Positions 11,957-22,573 of a stretch of DNA of 64,000 nt are shown piece by piece (positions within the stretch are counted from its first letter, which is position 1; every line of letters starts with the position of its first letter). Origin of the DNA: Zizania palustris (lineage: Eukaryota > Streptophyta > Magnoliopsida > Poales > Poaceae); NCBI GenBank assembly GCA_019279435.1, contig JAAALK010000289.1:91047023-91111022 (forward strand), written 5' to 3'. Position numbers and translations under genes: made by a program. The notes under the pieces were generated by a model. That model had not been told where the DNA came from. It saw only the letters and a program-made list of their open reading frames with translations, and searched no databases.

Positions 11957-12023
11957 GTAAGGCTTCGAGATGTCTTTATTTTTCTTGATGCCCGGGACTA
12001 AGTGAGGGTCTTCATTACTACAG
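11957..12023 (+). other. Predicted 67-nt intron 1 of A3 antisense gene
   Basis: Donor GTAAGG after TTCCTTG and acceptor CATTACTACAG. The phase is 1 (CTT G|GT). It sits at the same protein position and phase as the A2 intron 34336-34259 (LG split after the first G). Confidence 0.7.
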
Positions 12024-12575
12024 ATTTGCATGAGGTGTTAATGCTGGAGGAGGCCATCATAGTGTCCGAACGTGTCATGGGGCCCCCGACACTGGATGAG
12101 CAAGACTGGAGGGTCGCCCTGGTTGGGTCCTAGGAACGGAACAACCGAGTATGGACCTGGCTAGGTGCCGATGGGGTCTAGGACCTCCCACGGTTTATGG
12201 ACCTGGTGCCTTCGAGCGAGGGTCTGAAGCAGAAGAGGGTTGATGACGGCGAGCCAGGGGGCCCATCGCCTAGACGTTCCGAGGGTCCCTCAAAGACTGT
12301 GGGGCCTTTAGGAGATTTCTTGGAGGCCATGGACATCGAAGTCCCTTCGACCACCGAAGCACTTGACGGTGGCATGAAGGTTGAGCGCTCGGAGCCCGTA
12401 GCGTAGGCTACGGGCTCAGAGCCGAGGGTGGTGGCCACGGACATAGAAGTAGTGGCCCCGGAGCCGACCTCCACCGAATCAGGCTCCAAGGGGTTGCAAG
12501 CCCGTGAAAGAGACTTTGGAGGGCACTTCGCGACCTCGGAGTATGTAGAGCTTTCTCCCATTAAGGAGAATGAAG

Positions 12576-12641
12576 GTACCCTTCCAAATTTGTTCTCTTC
12601 ATCATGCTCTCATGCTAACTTACTTCTGGACTCCTTTTTAG
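12576..12641 (+). other. Predicted 66-nt intron 2 of A3 antisense gene
   Basis: Donor GTACCC after GAATGAAG and acceptor CTCCTTTTTAG, phase 1. The length is a multiple of three with no stop, so the flanking open stretch 12428-12865 reads through it. It corresponds in order and phase to the A2 intron 33602-33519. Confidence 0.55.
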
Positions 12642-13030
12642 ATGCTACCGTAGCCGGTCGTGCAGGGCCTGGAGCCACCGATGCAGGGGAGACCTTCAGG
12701 AGCAGTGAGAGCAGCGACAAAAGAAAAGAGGGGGGGTCTGAAGGGGGCTCTTCAGACGAGGATGATGGGGAGGCCAACTGGGATGAAGTGATTCCTCCGG
12801 AGCCCGTGAACGAAATCGTTGACATCGTGGGCCGGAGCCCGGCCTCGGAGGTGTCTGAAAGTTGAGCGCCTCTCATGAGGTCCCCTCTTGCGCTGGGCTC
12901 CGCTGTGGTGGAGTTGGTGGATGCCTACTTCGACTGCAGCGAGGCCCTCACGAGGAGTCATTTGGTGGCGGAGTTGAGCCACGGCGCCCACGAAGACCTC
13001 CTCGCAAACTGTCAAGAAACTCTTCTCTAG

Positions 13031-13105
13031 GTAGGCGTGGCTTTGCAAGGGTTTTTTTACACTTCAGCTTTCTTTGACATTAATGCTTCCTTTTGCTCCT
13101 GCCAG
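13031..13105 (+). other. Predicted 75-nt intron 3 of A3 antisense gene
   Basis: Donor GTAGGC after CTTCTCTAG and acceptor TTGCTCCTGCCAG, phase 0, immediately before AFALTRAV. The A2 copy has a 75-nt phase-0 intron immediately before QFVLARAA, and A1 has an acceptor before HIVLARAA. Confidence 0.75.
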
Positions 13106-13570
13106 GCCTTCGCATTGACCCGCGCGGTCGTTGCCTCCGTGGGTCACCGGGAGGTCTTTATGATAGGAGTCGAAAACCTTCGACGGGAGGCTTCCTAGGC
13201 TGCTCGGCGGGAGTGGAAGGCCAAAGAGACGGTCGAGGCAGTGAAGGCCGAGGTGGCTAGGGTGACTGAGGCAACGAAGGCCGAAGCTTCCAGGGTGACC
13301 GAAGCCCAGGCGAAGCTGGCTTCGGAGGTTGAGAAGCTTCGGCAGGTGCTCTAGGCTTCAAAAGAGAGTAGCTCAAGGCTGTCGGCAGAGAACACCAAGC
13401 TCCGCTCAGCTCGATGGGACTTGGAGGCTGTCATTGTGTGAGGGGTCTATGAGGCCACCTCCGCCTTGGCCAAATTCCTAGGGCGCTTGGGGACCACCTG
13501 TCGAGCTCCGACTTTCAGTGACCAGGACCCGATCGAGGATTAGCTTCAATTTATCTAGACAGTCACGTCT

Positions 13571-13610
13571 GTGATGGAGGGAACCTTGACGTGATGGAGG
13601 GAACCTTGAC
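13571..13610 (+). repeat. 20-bp tandem duplication at the A/B junction
   Basis: TGATGGAGGGAACCTTGACR occurs twice head to tail, just before similarity switches from the family-A coiled-coil exon to family-B tail exons. Confidence 0.85.
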
Positions 13611-13624
13611 AGGCTTCGCATTGA

Positions 13625-14460
13625 TGGCGGGCGAGTAGCATGTCTTCAACCGCTCTTCATTGCTTTATCGGCAACGGCTACACCTAGGCAATGATGATGC
13701 GGGGCCCGAGGTGGGTACTTCAACTCACCTTTTTACTTATTTCCATTGTATTCTTTCTAACTGATTACCTTTGCTTCTTACAGGAGGATGACCTCGATGC
13801 CCCTTTGGTGAGTTCCAGTGATTGCCGATATGATACGGACCTGTATAGGCCACTACAAATTTGGGCATCGGTGCCCCCACCCCCACTCCCAGTCAGACAA
13901 GCCCATTATCTTCGACTCCAAAGCCTTCGGTAAGTTTTGACTTCTTCTTATAATGATGGTTCTTAGAGTGTACCTTTACCTTTTGTTTATTTTGTAGTCG
14001 ACGCCGACCACCCCTTCGGCCGCATAGGCTCCTGACATCCGCACTCTTCCACCAATAGCTAAAGTCCCCTCATCTATCTATGTTTGCACTCGTCTTTTGG
14101 TATCATTGACATTTTTCCCATCATATTCTGGACGGCAGATGTCTCCTTTGTTCTCAGCCACCACCTTCTCCTATCGACGTAGACTCCCTCTATGCAACGT
14201 TCAACCATGTGTCTGGTGATCCTGTCGATCCTCGACTTGCTCGGGATACCAGGGTTGTCACCATAGGGGTCACCGCTCGGGCCGATATACTAGAGGCTCC
14301 TGCCATGTATCGGCCGCCATCGACGCCATTATCGCTCCGGGTGTGGTCGTCACCGGAGTTGTGCTTTTAGTGCTGATGCCATAGGGGTCGATGCACCAGG
14401 AGGTGCTGCCACTGGTTCCGAGGCATCGACTACCAACGTTGAAGTCACTTGCCATGTATC
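13625..14460 (+). pseudogene. Family-B antisense gene tail exons (B' copy)
   Basis: From CATGTCTTCAACCGC onward the plus strand matches the minus strand of element B near 20.9 kb (FNRSSLLYRQRLH against FNRSSLIYRERLH). An intron 13711-13783 (73 nt, GT-AG) precedes EDDLDAPLVS, which is identical at the start of the B exon ending at 20749. A second likely intron runs from about 13931 (GTAAGTTTTG) to about 13998 (TTTTGTAG). Beyond 14030 the sequence is proline- and valine-rich with stops. This is the C-terminal end of the plant-mobile-domain cargo gene. Confidence 0.65.
13711..13783 (+). other. Predicted 73-nt intron before EDDLDAPL (B' copy)
   Basis: The donor side reads CCCGAG then GTGGGTACTTC, and the acceptor is TTGCTTCTTACAG. 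The inverted B copy has a 72-nt intron (20821-20750) at the same position with a matching GTGGATACTTC donor. Confidence 0.7.
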
Positions 14461-14739
14461 TTTACTTATTCATTATTTTGCTTTCTATTGTTTTTCATAC
14501 AACAGACACCGGCCTTGGACATGTAACCTGAAACAATATGTTTTTGCAATATATTTGTCATTGATCCCTTGAATTGATTTTGGGCTTTTTGTGTCTAAGG
14601 GTGATGCCTCAGCATCAGCCGTCTAAAGGCGATACCATCGGTATTGACTGTCTTGTGTGAGGACTTTAGGCATTTATCCAAACACTCGACAAATATTTCT
14701 TCAAGTAATTTCCATTCAAGGCTTTCTCAAACACTTCTC
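14461..14739. other. Spacer between antisense tail and integrase, no gene
   Basis: AT-rich sequence with no recognisable coding content. By position it is the family-B region between the end of pol and the 3' end of the antisense gene. Confidence 0.5.
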
Positions 14740-15626
14740 CATCTAATCCTTCAAGCAAATAGGTGTTTCCAGGCACTACTCAATGTACTCTGTATGGCCC
14801 TTCCCAATTAGGCGACCACTTACTGAACCAATTTTCCTTAGACTCGATAAGTAGGATAAGCTTCCATACGAGTTCTCCTTGTTGGAATGACTTGGGCACC
14901 ACTTTATTGTTATAAAACATGGCAATCCTTGCTTTGTTTTCTTCAATATTCTCGAGGGCTCTCAATCGGACCTACGCTAGATCGTATCGACCATCAGTCA
15001 TTAGATTATAATAATCATCAGCTGTGAGTTGGTACTTTAGTGTAATCCTTCACGAGATGATGCTATTTTCCCATGGTAGTACTGCTTCATGGCCATAGAT
15101 TAACTGATATGGTGGTACTTGAGTTGATCCATGACGCGCCATCTGATAAGCCTCTTCTAATAGAGAGTGATGCCAACGCTTCAGTTACTCGTCGATCTTG
15201 CGCTTTATTAACTTGATCAAACTCTTGTTGATGCTTTAGCTTGACCATTAGCATGTGCATAATATGGCGATGAATTTAAGAGCTTAATTCCCATACCGGC
15301 TGCCAATTGTTGGAACTCCTCTGATACGAAGATTGTCCATTTATTTGTGGTGATAGTCTGGGGAATCCCAAACTGATATATTATGTGTTCTTTGATGAAC
15401 TCAACAGCATCGGCAGAAGTAAACCTTTTGAGTGGAATGGCCTCTACCCATTTTGTGAAGTAGTCAATAGCGACTAATATGAACTTATGTGCTTTACTTG
15501 ACGCTAGGTAGATTTGGTCGACCATATCAATGTCCCACCCTTTGAAGGGCCAAGGTTTCATTGTCGAGTTCATTGTCGATGCAGGCACCCTCCGAATAGC
15601 TCTAAACTTCTGACAGTCTTGGCACC
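14740..15626 (-). pseudogene. Integrase fragment of B', cut in its zinc finger
   Basis: From 15626 downward on the minus strand: the CQDCQKF zinc-finger end, the catalytic core in an open stretch 15588-15217 (PWPFKGWDIDMVDQI for the first Asp; FILVAIDYFTKWVEAIPL; TITTNKWTIF where a D-N-G-like second motif is expected but altered; YYAHANGQAKAS where N-G-x-x-E is expected but altered), then a C-terminal domain at 14965-14780 with WSPNWEGPYRV, a GPY motif. Two catalytic positions are lost, so it is dead. The upstream part of pol was removed or displaced by the element starting at 15627. Confidence 0.8.
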
Positions 15627-16750
15627 TGTTGACACCAAGATTTGGTAAAGCCTAGACCCACAACAGATGCTGCATGGCCAACAGAAGTCAAAGAGGTCCG
15701 GTCAAAGAAAGTCAAACAAGCACATCCATATTGTTAAAATATGACCAAACATGTAGGAGTCGATGAAGGAGAGAGAAGATAAAGATGATCTAAAATCAGT
15801 ATAATGTGGATTGCTTGGACAGCGGGTCTCCGGACTATAAATATGTATCTAATTAGCTAGGTGACAACAAGACAACTCTACAAACAACTACTCTTCGGTG
15901 CATCTCCACCCTTGGCTTCCCAAGGTTAATCCCGGCGATATTCGGCACTGAGAGCTAGGTTGCATCATTTCGATCTTCGGCGAAGAGGTGAGTCCCGCCA
16001 CACCGATGATCGTATCGGTGAGGTCAGTGTTCTTTAAGGTTGCATCATATCAATCTCTTGAAGACATCAACTGAGTCAGTGTGGTCGTCAGTTTGTCCCG
16101 ATGTATCGGCTAGGTCTAAGGTTGCATAAGATTGATCTCTTAGATTGAAGTGATTTAGGTATCATAGTTTAAGGCTTCATTGTTTAGGTTTGACATCACT
16201 TTATATTGTATATGATTCATGTTGTATATCGTTCATCTAAATAAAGCATACCCGATACTTTGACGTATTATTAAGTTCATCGTGACTAGCTACTATCTTG
16301 GTTAGGTCTAGTCTTGTTATTATGATGATTTTGATGATACTGATATGTTATTTGGTGTGTTTTATTTATTTCTATTGGAATACAAGACAATAGGTTACCT
16401 TTATTTCCATGTTCTATTTCATGTGTGCTCGGGAGATACCCATCGGCCCTCGCCTGCGATTGCCTCGTCCTATCGGCCGATGGCGTATTCAGCCCGATCA
16501 TCCTGCAGTAGTCATCGGTCTTATGGCCGATCAGCGTATTCGTTCATGATTATCTTATCCTCACCATAGTCATCGGCTTGGCAACCGATCGACTCTGCTA
16601 CTAACGCTATTGTCTTCTTTGACTCCTTATGAGTTGTAGGGTCAAACTGATTGGCACGCTCAGAACTTTCTTTTTTCTAAGATTATAGGACCTGTACTAG
16701 AGTTAAACAGATTTCGTAGGTCATGCGTGTGACTGAAAACTACACCAACA
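15627..16750 (+). repeat. 5' LTR of element B (1,124 bp)
   Basis: It starts TGTTGACACC and ends ACACCAACA, giving TGTTG/CAACA inverted termini. A TATAAATA box lies at 15836-15843. The end is followed by a GC-rich conserved motif expected of a primer-binding region. The partner 3' LTR is absent from the window, so the boundaries rest on the termini alone. Confidence 0.7.
15836..15843 (+). promoter_or_regulatory. TATA box in LTR of element B
   Basis: TATAAATA about 210 bp into the LTR, the expected transcription-start region (U3/R boundary) of the retrotransposon. Confidence 0.55.
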
Positions 16751-16756
16751 CACTTT

Positions 16757-16776
16757 TTAGCATGCCCGGTGGGACC
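16757..16776 (+). other. Primer-binding-site candidate of element B
   Basis: TTAGCATGCCCGGTGGGACC lies six bases after the LTR end. Its G/C-rich form resembles the post-LTR motif of other grass gypsy elements. I could not assign the tRNA with confidence. Confidence 0.45.
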
Positions 16777-16796
16777 TTCTTTTAGATCACTCATCC

Positions 16797-19160
16797 ATGG
16801 TGGGTGAAATCAATGACAGTAACATCATCTCAGTCACCATGGACGCTCTGACCGACGAACAGAGGGCGGAGGTACTGGACCACGTGGAGAACTACAAGAA
16901 ATTGTGCCTTGATGCCTTCGACATGACCTGATCTAGCCCCGTCCAGAGGGGTGAATTACAGAGACTGGCTACGGTCGGCGAGATCCCTCCGTAGGCCTAA
17001 AGTCCGCAGGTTACTTTTTCGGAAGCAATCGACAATGCTCTACACCACACCCTCATCAATCAGTCTGAGGTACTAGTTAATACCTTGCACGGGCTGATCA
17101 AGAAGACCATTGATGGGACAATCACTCAAAAGCCAGTGCAAGGTCTGATGTACTTTTTGACCAACCCTCCGTGACTGCTGCCAAACGCTTAGCACAATTG
17201 GCCAATGCTAACACCACAAGGGCTGATGAGACGAGGTACGCCAAACACTTTGCTCGGCCAAGAAACTGACTTGATGGCTCCATTATCTACGCCCGCACTC
17301 CAAGGGGTGGGTAAACAGGATCCGTCCCAAAATACACACCCTTTCGGTAGGGGTATGCCCCAACTCCAGCCTTCGTCCACCCCACAAGGGCTGATCATGC
17401 AAGAGATACCTCAGCCCGTGTACGGAGTCGCCAGAAACATGCTACCAGATCTTGTGCCACCAAGGGGGACACCCGATGGTATTCCATAAGGGTACCACCA
17501 GACCGCATACTATGGGGTACCGCCCTACTCCAATGAAGGACAAAGATAAAATGCCATTCAACTAGATCAATATCAGCAATCCCCAATGCCCGATCAGTAC
17601 CCTACGCCAAGACAGCAATAAGTTGACTAGGTAAATCGGGTCACAGAAGTTATCCAAGACTAGTTTTGGTTTATGCATAAAGAGCAGGCGTACATGTATC
17701 GGCGGCCGTACCCGGAATGGTTTGATCGAGTACCTCTACAAGGCCGATACAAAGTACCCAATTTCACCAAGATATCAGGATAGGACTCGATCTCTATGAT
17801 CGAGCATGTTAGTCGTTTCCTCGACCAGTGAAGAGAGGCTTCAACCGATGAGGCGCTGAAGGTTTGATTCTTCCCGCTATCTCTATCGAGATTGGGCTTT
17901 GCGTGGTTTTCTTCACTGCCAGCAAACTCTATTAGAGGATGGGCGGATCTAGAAAAGAAGTTTCACAAATATTTCATTGCCAACATTCACAAAATGAAGT
18001 TCACCGACTTGACAGCTGTTAGACAGAGGATGGATGAGTCAGTACAGGACTATGTTCGGAGGTTCCGGGACGTACGAAGCATGCTATAGTCTAAGCCTCA
18101 ATGATACGCAGTTAGCGGAACTAGCATTCCAAGGACTCCTGACCCCGATCAAGGAAAGGTTTTCATCACACGAGTTCAAGAGCCTTTCGCAACTAGTACA
18201 AAGGGTATTGGCACACGAGAGTCGATTCTAGGAAGCATGCAAAGAAAGGTATCAGAAGAAGGTGTCATACACCTAGGCGTACTATTCGGACTCAGACGAG
18301 GAGAACGACTCTAATGCAGAGGTTGGTGTGGTCGAATGGTCTAGGAATAAGAAACAAGTTACGTGCCCTTGGGTGAAACTGGCCGATAAAGAAGAAAAGT
18401 AAGACTTCGACATCAACAAGGCCAATAGAATATTCGACCTATTGCTTAGAGAGAAGTAGATCCAGTTGGCACCTAACCATGTGATACCACCCGCCGATGA
18501 ACTAAAGAAAAGGAAATACTATAAGTGGCACAATTCCCCATCGCACCACAATAATGAATGCAAGGTGTTTAGACAATAGATCAAATAAGTTGTGGAGCGA
18601 GGCTGAGTCAAGTTCGATGATGGGAAGAAGCCAATGAACATCGACGGGCATCCGTTCCTGGTCAACATGGTACACACACATCACGTTGATGACCAGAACA
18701 CAAAAAGAAGCAGGCGGGCTAATAGAAGTGTCACCTCATCAGATCTAATCAATAAATATGAAGAGAAATTGAGAGAAGAGGTGGGCGCTGATCACTACCA
18801 GAGTTACTCATGATTCAACCATCACGGGTATTGCGAGTTCTTCAGATTCTACCGGAACAAAGGGTTGCGCGTGCCGTCAATGGAAAATTGTTTAGGGTGT
18901 GACGTCAGAAATGATTCACAAGATGACCATCAGCCACATAACATCACAGCAAGGACTAGTGGTCAAGAAGTCGTTCATTGGAGGTTGGCACCACAAAGGG
19001 TGTCGTTGCTCAAAAGGATCGGCCCTGTCAACACTTAGGACGATGGCCAACCAGCCGATGGCAAAACCACACCGGGGAAGCCGCAGTGCTGCCCTAGTGG
19101 GATTTTCACAAGGAGCCGGAAGAGAAGAGTACAATGACTTCGATAGAGAGAGCTGAAGGC
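16797..19160 (+). pseudogene. gag of element B
   Basis: It starts at an ATG (16797; VGEINDSN) shortly after the primer site. The capsid core lies at 17892-18231 in two frames: WFSSLPANSIRGWADLEKKF, then RRFRDVRSM, ELAFQGLL and KERFSSHEF, which is Retrotrans_gag type. A His/Cys motif near 18520 reads YKWHNSPSHHNNEC, with the first Cys of the usual CKWHNS form changed to Tyr. A second Cys/His patch (HHGYCEFFR) follows near 18825. Many stops (about one per 100-150 bp) make it nonfunctional. A glutamine-rich, proline-rich segment at 17200-17630 is the gag N-terminal linker. Confidence 0.75.
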
Positions 19161-19329
19161 ATGAAGGTGCGTCAAAGAAACTCATCGGTCTAAGAGGATT
19201 AAAAGTAAATGGAGAGTAAAAGATAAGACTGATCACGACAACAAGAAGGACTCAGGGGTAAACATGGTTTTCTTTATCCCTACAGAGTATCGAGCATCTT
19301 CTGAAGACAACATAGATTAGGTCGATACG

Positions 19330-19929
19330 ATGGCTCAACTAGCATTGGCTCCACAGCAAGTAGTTTTTGATAAGCCAGAAGAGCCTGGGCATCGGCACTT
19401 AAGAACATTGTACATCAAAGGTTTGGTCAACGGAAAGTCGATGTCCAAGATGATGATAGACGGAGGGGCGGCGGTCAACTTAATGCCATATGCCACTTTC
19501 CGTAAGCTAGGAAAAATGTCGGAAGACCTCATCAAAACTAATATGGTATTGAGGGACTTCAGTGCCAACTCATCGAACACAATGGGAGTATTGAAGGCAG
19601 AGCTGACGGTTGGGAGCAAGACATTGTCGACCACATTCTTCATCATAGAAGGGAAAGGATCTTATAGCTTGTTGCTGGGATGACATTGGATTCATGCAAA
19701 CTATTGTGTCCCATCAACGATGCACCAAAGCGTGATGCAGTGGGTCGGTGATCAAGTGGAAATAATCCTCGCCGATAAATCGGTGAACATAGCGACAGTC
19801 GATTTATCGGTGTGGGAGATGGAAGAAGTTGTCTGTTTGTCATGGAAGGCTTGGGATGTCAATTTTCTTGAAGTATTGAATGATGGAGTCAAACCAATCA
19901 GCAGAGAACTTCCCAAGTTGACCCTATGA
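19330..19929 (+). pseudogene. Aspartic protease of element B
   Basis: The open stretch 19330-19683 carries LYIKGLVNGKSMSKMMID and the active-site DGGAAVNLMP, then a flap-like region and GKGSYSLLLG. A TGA follows at 19681-19683 where a Trp-like codon is expected before HWIHAN, and the same frame continues to about 19929. RT should follow but the sequence is degraded: 19930-20430 gives only a weak open stretch (20139-20426) with no motif I recognise. Confidence 0.75.
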
Positions 19930-20749
19930 AGACGGCATCAACAAAATAAAAAGTAGACTCGGTCAATGCTTCACTGCAACCGATGAACTATATGAGGTAG
20001 ACATCGGACTTGGTGACAGACCGAGCCCAACCTTCGTAGATACCCAAATTCCCTGATGAGGACAAAGTGGACTGATGACGTTACTTAGAAGATATCAAAA
20101 AGGTTAGGACGATAAGTACTTGGAGAAATATTTCCCAATTGTTGAGACGGATTCCTAAAGATCTACATGCAAGACAACCGACACCAATGGTATCGCCTTT
20201 AGAAGGACGATTCAGAGGCATCGACCTTAGACACAAAAAACATAGGATCAATTCCGAGTATTCGAAGATAAATACATTGCAAAGGTATGTGTCACGTTAC
20301 AAGTTAGAAGGCCCTACACAAAGTTACAAGAGAGCCTATCGGGTAGCTTCGATCGCTCGCAACCCAAATGCATCCACACTCCAAAGGATGCTCCGGTATT
20401 TGGCATCCAAACTAGGGACATCTTAAAGGCCATAGTGTCGACACTGTGCGTGGAAAATGGCACCGACAAGCCGACACTTTTGGGCCTCGTCTCGGGCCGG
20501 GAAGGAGGCCGCAGCACCTGCCTTCTTGGCAATCTTCGTTCGGACACCTTCCAGCTTCACCCCCAGATCAGCCTCCTCTACCCACAGCCAATAAGCTCCT
20601 GCAGCGCGGTCGATGACCTAAGACCGCCTCCCACTTACTCACACCGTGGGAGTAGGGGCACCAGTTCCCAAGTTTGTAGTAACCAATATTGGCTCGTATT
20701 GTATCGACCACCTGTTGGCGCTCACTAGGGGAGCATCAAGGTCATCCTC

Positions 20750-20821
20750 CTGCAAAAAGAAAAGTTAGTCAGATGAAGAGAGGCGGAGGAAATAAATAAA
20801 AGGATGAGTTGAAGTATCCAC
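20750..20821 (-). other. Predicted 72-nt intron of the PMD-like gene
   Basis: Minus-strand donor GTGGATAC after GGCCTGAG and acceptor TTTTCTTTTTGCAG, before GAGGATGACC. It matches the 73-nt intron in the inverted B' copy. Confidence 0.7.
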
Positions 20822-22268
20822 CTCAGGCCACGCATCAGCATCGCCTGGGTGAAGTCTTTCTCTATAAATCAATGAGGAACGATTGAAGATGTGATGCTTC
20901 ACTTCGACCCACCATTGGCAGAAAATAGCGGAGGACGCTCGACAGACTGTCCAAGAAACAAGGTCACGGCGAGGATCACATTTGTCTTATGGGAGAGGCG
21001 GTCCCACTCCAAGGTGTCCTTGACTTTCCCTCGAGTTTGAACTTGATCAGCAAAGAAGAGATGGGTTGGGAGTTGATCGAAGCCTAATTGCCTCGCAAAG
21101 ACCGATGGGTGGTAGAACTCGTAGGAGTCCTACCGAGAATGCGCACTGGTGAAATTAACAGGGAGCAAGTAAGGAAAAATTTCGTCCATAAAGATATGGA
21201 GGGATCCTTCATCCTAGGACACATCAAGCAAAATTAGCCGATGAGGGTATTCGTACTCCAAGTAATACCCGAATGGGTACCAAATGGTGCGATCGGAGAA
21301 CCCGAGGTAAAAACTCTTGAAGCAGGCGGCCAAAGCTACATGAGACAAAGGAAAAGCGGAAAAACATGACGTCGCTTCACCCAAGGAAGTGCAGAGATGA
21401 TAAGTAGGAATGGTCGATACGGAAAATCGGCAGGAAAATGCATTTGAGCAAGAGGGGGCCCTCCAATAAGATCGGATGTGTAAACATTAAGCTAGAGCTT
21501 AAGGAACCACCAAGGTCCACTAGGGTGGCCGATGGGATTGCCAGCCGATAGGTTGACCGACATGAGATGAAGAATGTGGTAGGTGGCTCTAAGGAGGTAG
21601 CGGCCAATAGGAATCCGCACACGGGCGGCAAGCTGTTCGGCTAAGAACTGGAATTGGAAGGTTGGGACCACAGCCGATACGCAGAAAACAAACTTTTCCA
21701 ACCAAATGTTGAGGAAAGAGATGTGTTCATAAATGCCTACGGGGCCTTTCTGCTTGTTATGTCTTGCAATATACCGACCCCATTTATTAGTGGACTTGGT
21801 GCTAAGACAGTGGGTTGGCTTGGAGCAAAAAGAAAAGGGGTTGGTCGATGAGTCAATGTCAAGACAAGTTAAAAAGAAAACATCAAGCAGTGTGGAACTC
21901 ATCAGCCCATGACCAACCACAATGGCATTCAAGGCGTCGGACCAGAAGTAACAAGAGGCGGCTAGCATCGACTCATTCTGATATGGATCCGCAAGGGAAA
22001 GGATGATGCAATGTCCGATGTCAATATCACCCCACAAGGTATGATAGGTGGCCAATACCCTAAGATACCAGTCACGCCAGCCAGGGCGAGATGGAGGAAA
22101 AAACTCGAAACTAGAGTTCCAGTCGGAAGAGTGCATATGAGAATATTTAAAGGGGATTCAGCAAGTTTCGGCATTAATGAAGTCTGTGGGATCAAGATTA
22201 CCCAAAGGGCCCAGATAGTAACAAGAAGGATGGGTGGCTATGGGGATCAAAACTTGGTTATGTAGGTT

Positions 22269-22383
22269 CTATAGAGAAGAAAACAAAAGAAATAGCAAAA
22301 GAAAAGAGGAGCAGTGAGTAAAAACGACGGATGAACAAAGAAGGACCGAAGAACAACAAAAAAGGAGAATACCGAAAGCTTAC
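22269..22383 (-). other. Predicted 115-nt intron 1 of the PMD-like gene
   Basis: Minus-strand donor GTAAGC after TTTCCCTAG at 22383, and a T-rich tract ending CTCTATAG at 22269. The downstream frame (NLHNQVLIPIATH) runs into the PMD-like block with a single stop. Confidence 0.6.
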
Positions 22384-22565
22384 CTAGGGAAACATGTTGA
22401 TGGTGGCCATCATTGACGTTGCCAGTGCATGGGATCGGTGAAGAGAAAGACGGCAAGCGGAGGTAGTAACAAATTGTACTGGAAGTGGATGCCAGCGAGC
22501 TCAGGGGGGCAAGAGCAAACGGTGAACAGAAAGCGTGAAGAAGAAAGGTGGAGAGATCGGGGTAC

Positions 22566-22573
22566 TTATAAAG
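22566..22573 (-). promoter_or_regulatory. TATA-like box of the PMD-like gene
   Basis: TTTATAAG on the minus strand about 155 bp before the ATG at 22413, with a pyrimidine-rich 5' leader in between. Confidence 0.45.

Larger units (their letters stand above)
11002..13600 (+). pseudogene. Antisense cargo gene of family A, PF04195-like (A3 copy)
   Basis: The N-terminal part (11250-11920) contains IPRPQLDETVVFEAFFEAG, HHSPNDVARLAIF, AFGSANF and VNNRWHLRW, blocks shared with the A2 gene and characteristic of the 'putative gypsy type transposon' family PF04195 (from memory of that family; a Pfam search would decide). Exon 2 has the VGSxERNNRVW block, exon 3 is acidic and serine-rich, and exon 4 (from 13106) has AFALTRAV followed by a coiled coil rich in E-A-K/R-V repeats. 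Three GT-AG introns are annotated separately. Roughly a dozen in-frame stops, many of them TAG, make it a pseudogene. The tail joins family-B exons at about 13.6 kb. Confidence 0.7.
10672..15626 (-). mobile_element. Minus-oriented chimeric Tat-like fragment (A3 joined to B')
   Basis: In minus-strand order: integrase (15626 to about 14740), spacer, then an antisense (plus-strand) gene whose 3' exons (13625-14460) match family B at 20.4-20.9 kb and whose 5' exons (11002-13600) match the family-A antisense gene. The fragment is cut at 15626, inside the integrase zinc finger, by the LTR of family-B element 15627-23016, and at 10671 by copia E. The family switch falls inside the antisense gene near a 20-bp tandem duplication. 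Whether this was a viable chimeric element or the result of illegitimate recombination cannot be told here. Confidence 0.7.
20440..22413 (-). pseudogene. Antisense plant-mobile-domain (PMD-like) gene of element B
   Basis: Read from 22413 on the minus strand: a short first exon, an intron 22383-22269, then a long exon with a run from HMHSSDWNSSFEFF through FLNIWLEKFVFCV and RIPIGRYLLRATYHIL to GPWWFLKL (open at 22136-21492). This style matches the plant mobile domain (PF10536-like, the MAIN/MAIL group) found in nuclear plant genes and as retrotransposon cargo; a Pfam search would decide. After further stops, an intron 20821-20750 leads to the tail exon with EDDLDAPL. Several in-frame stops mean this copy is dead. 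Its position, antisense and downstream of the gag-pol side, equals that of the unrelated family-A cargo. Confidence 0.65.

Noticed and set aside
21654..22006. Plus-strand ORFs across the PMD-like gene
   Set aside because: They are shadows of the minus-strand gene, which has the family blocks and splice sites.
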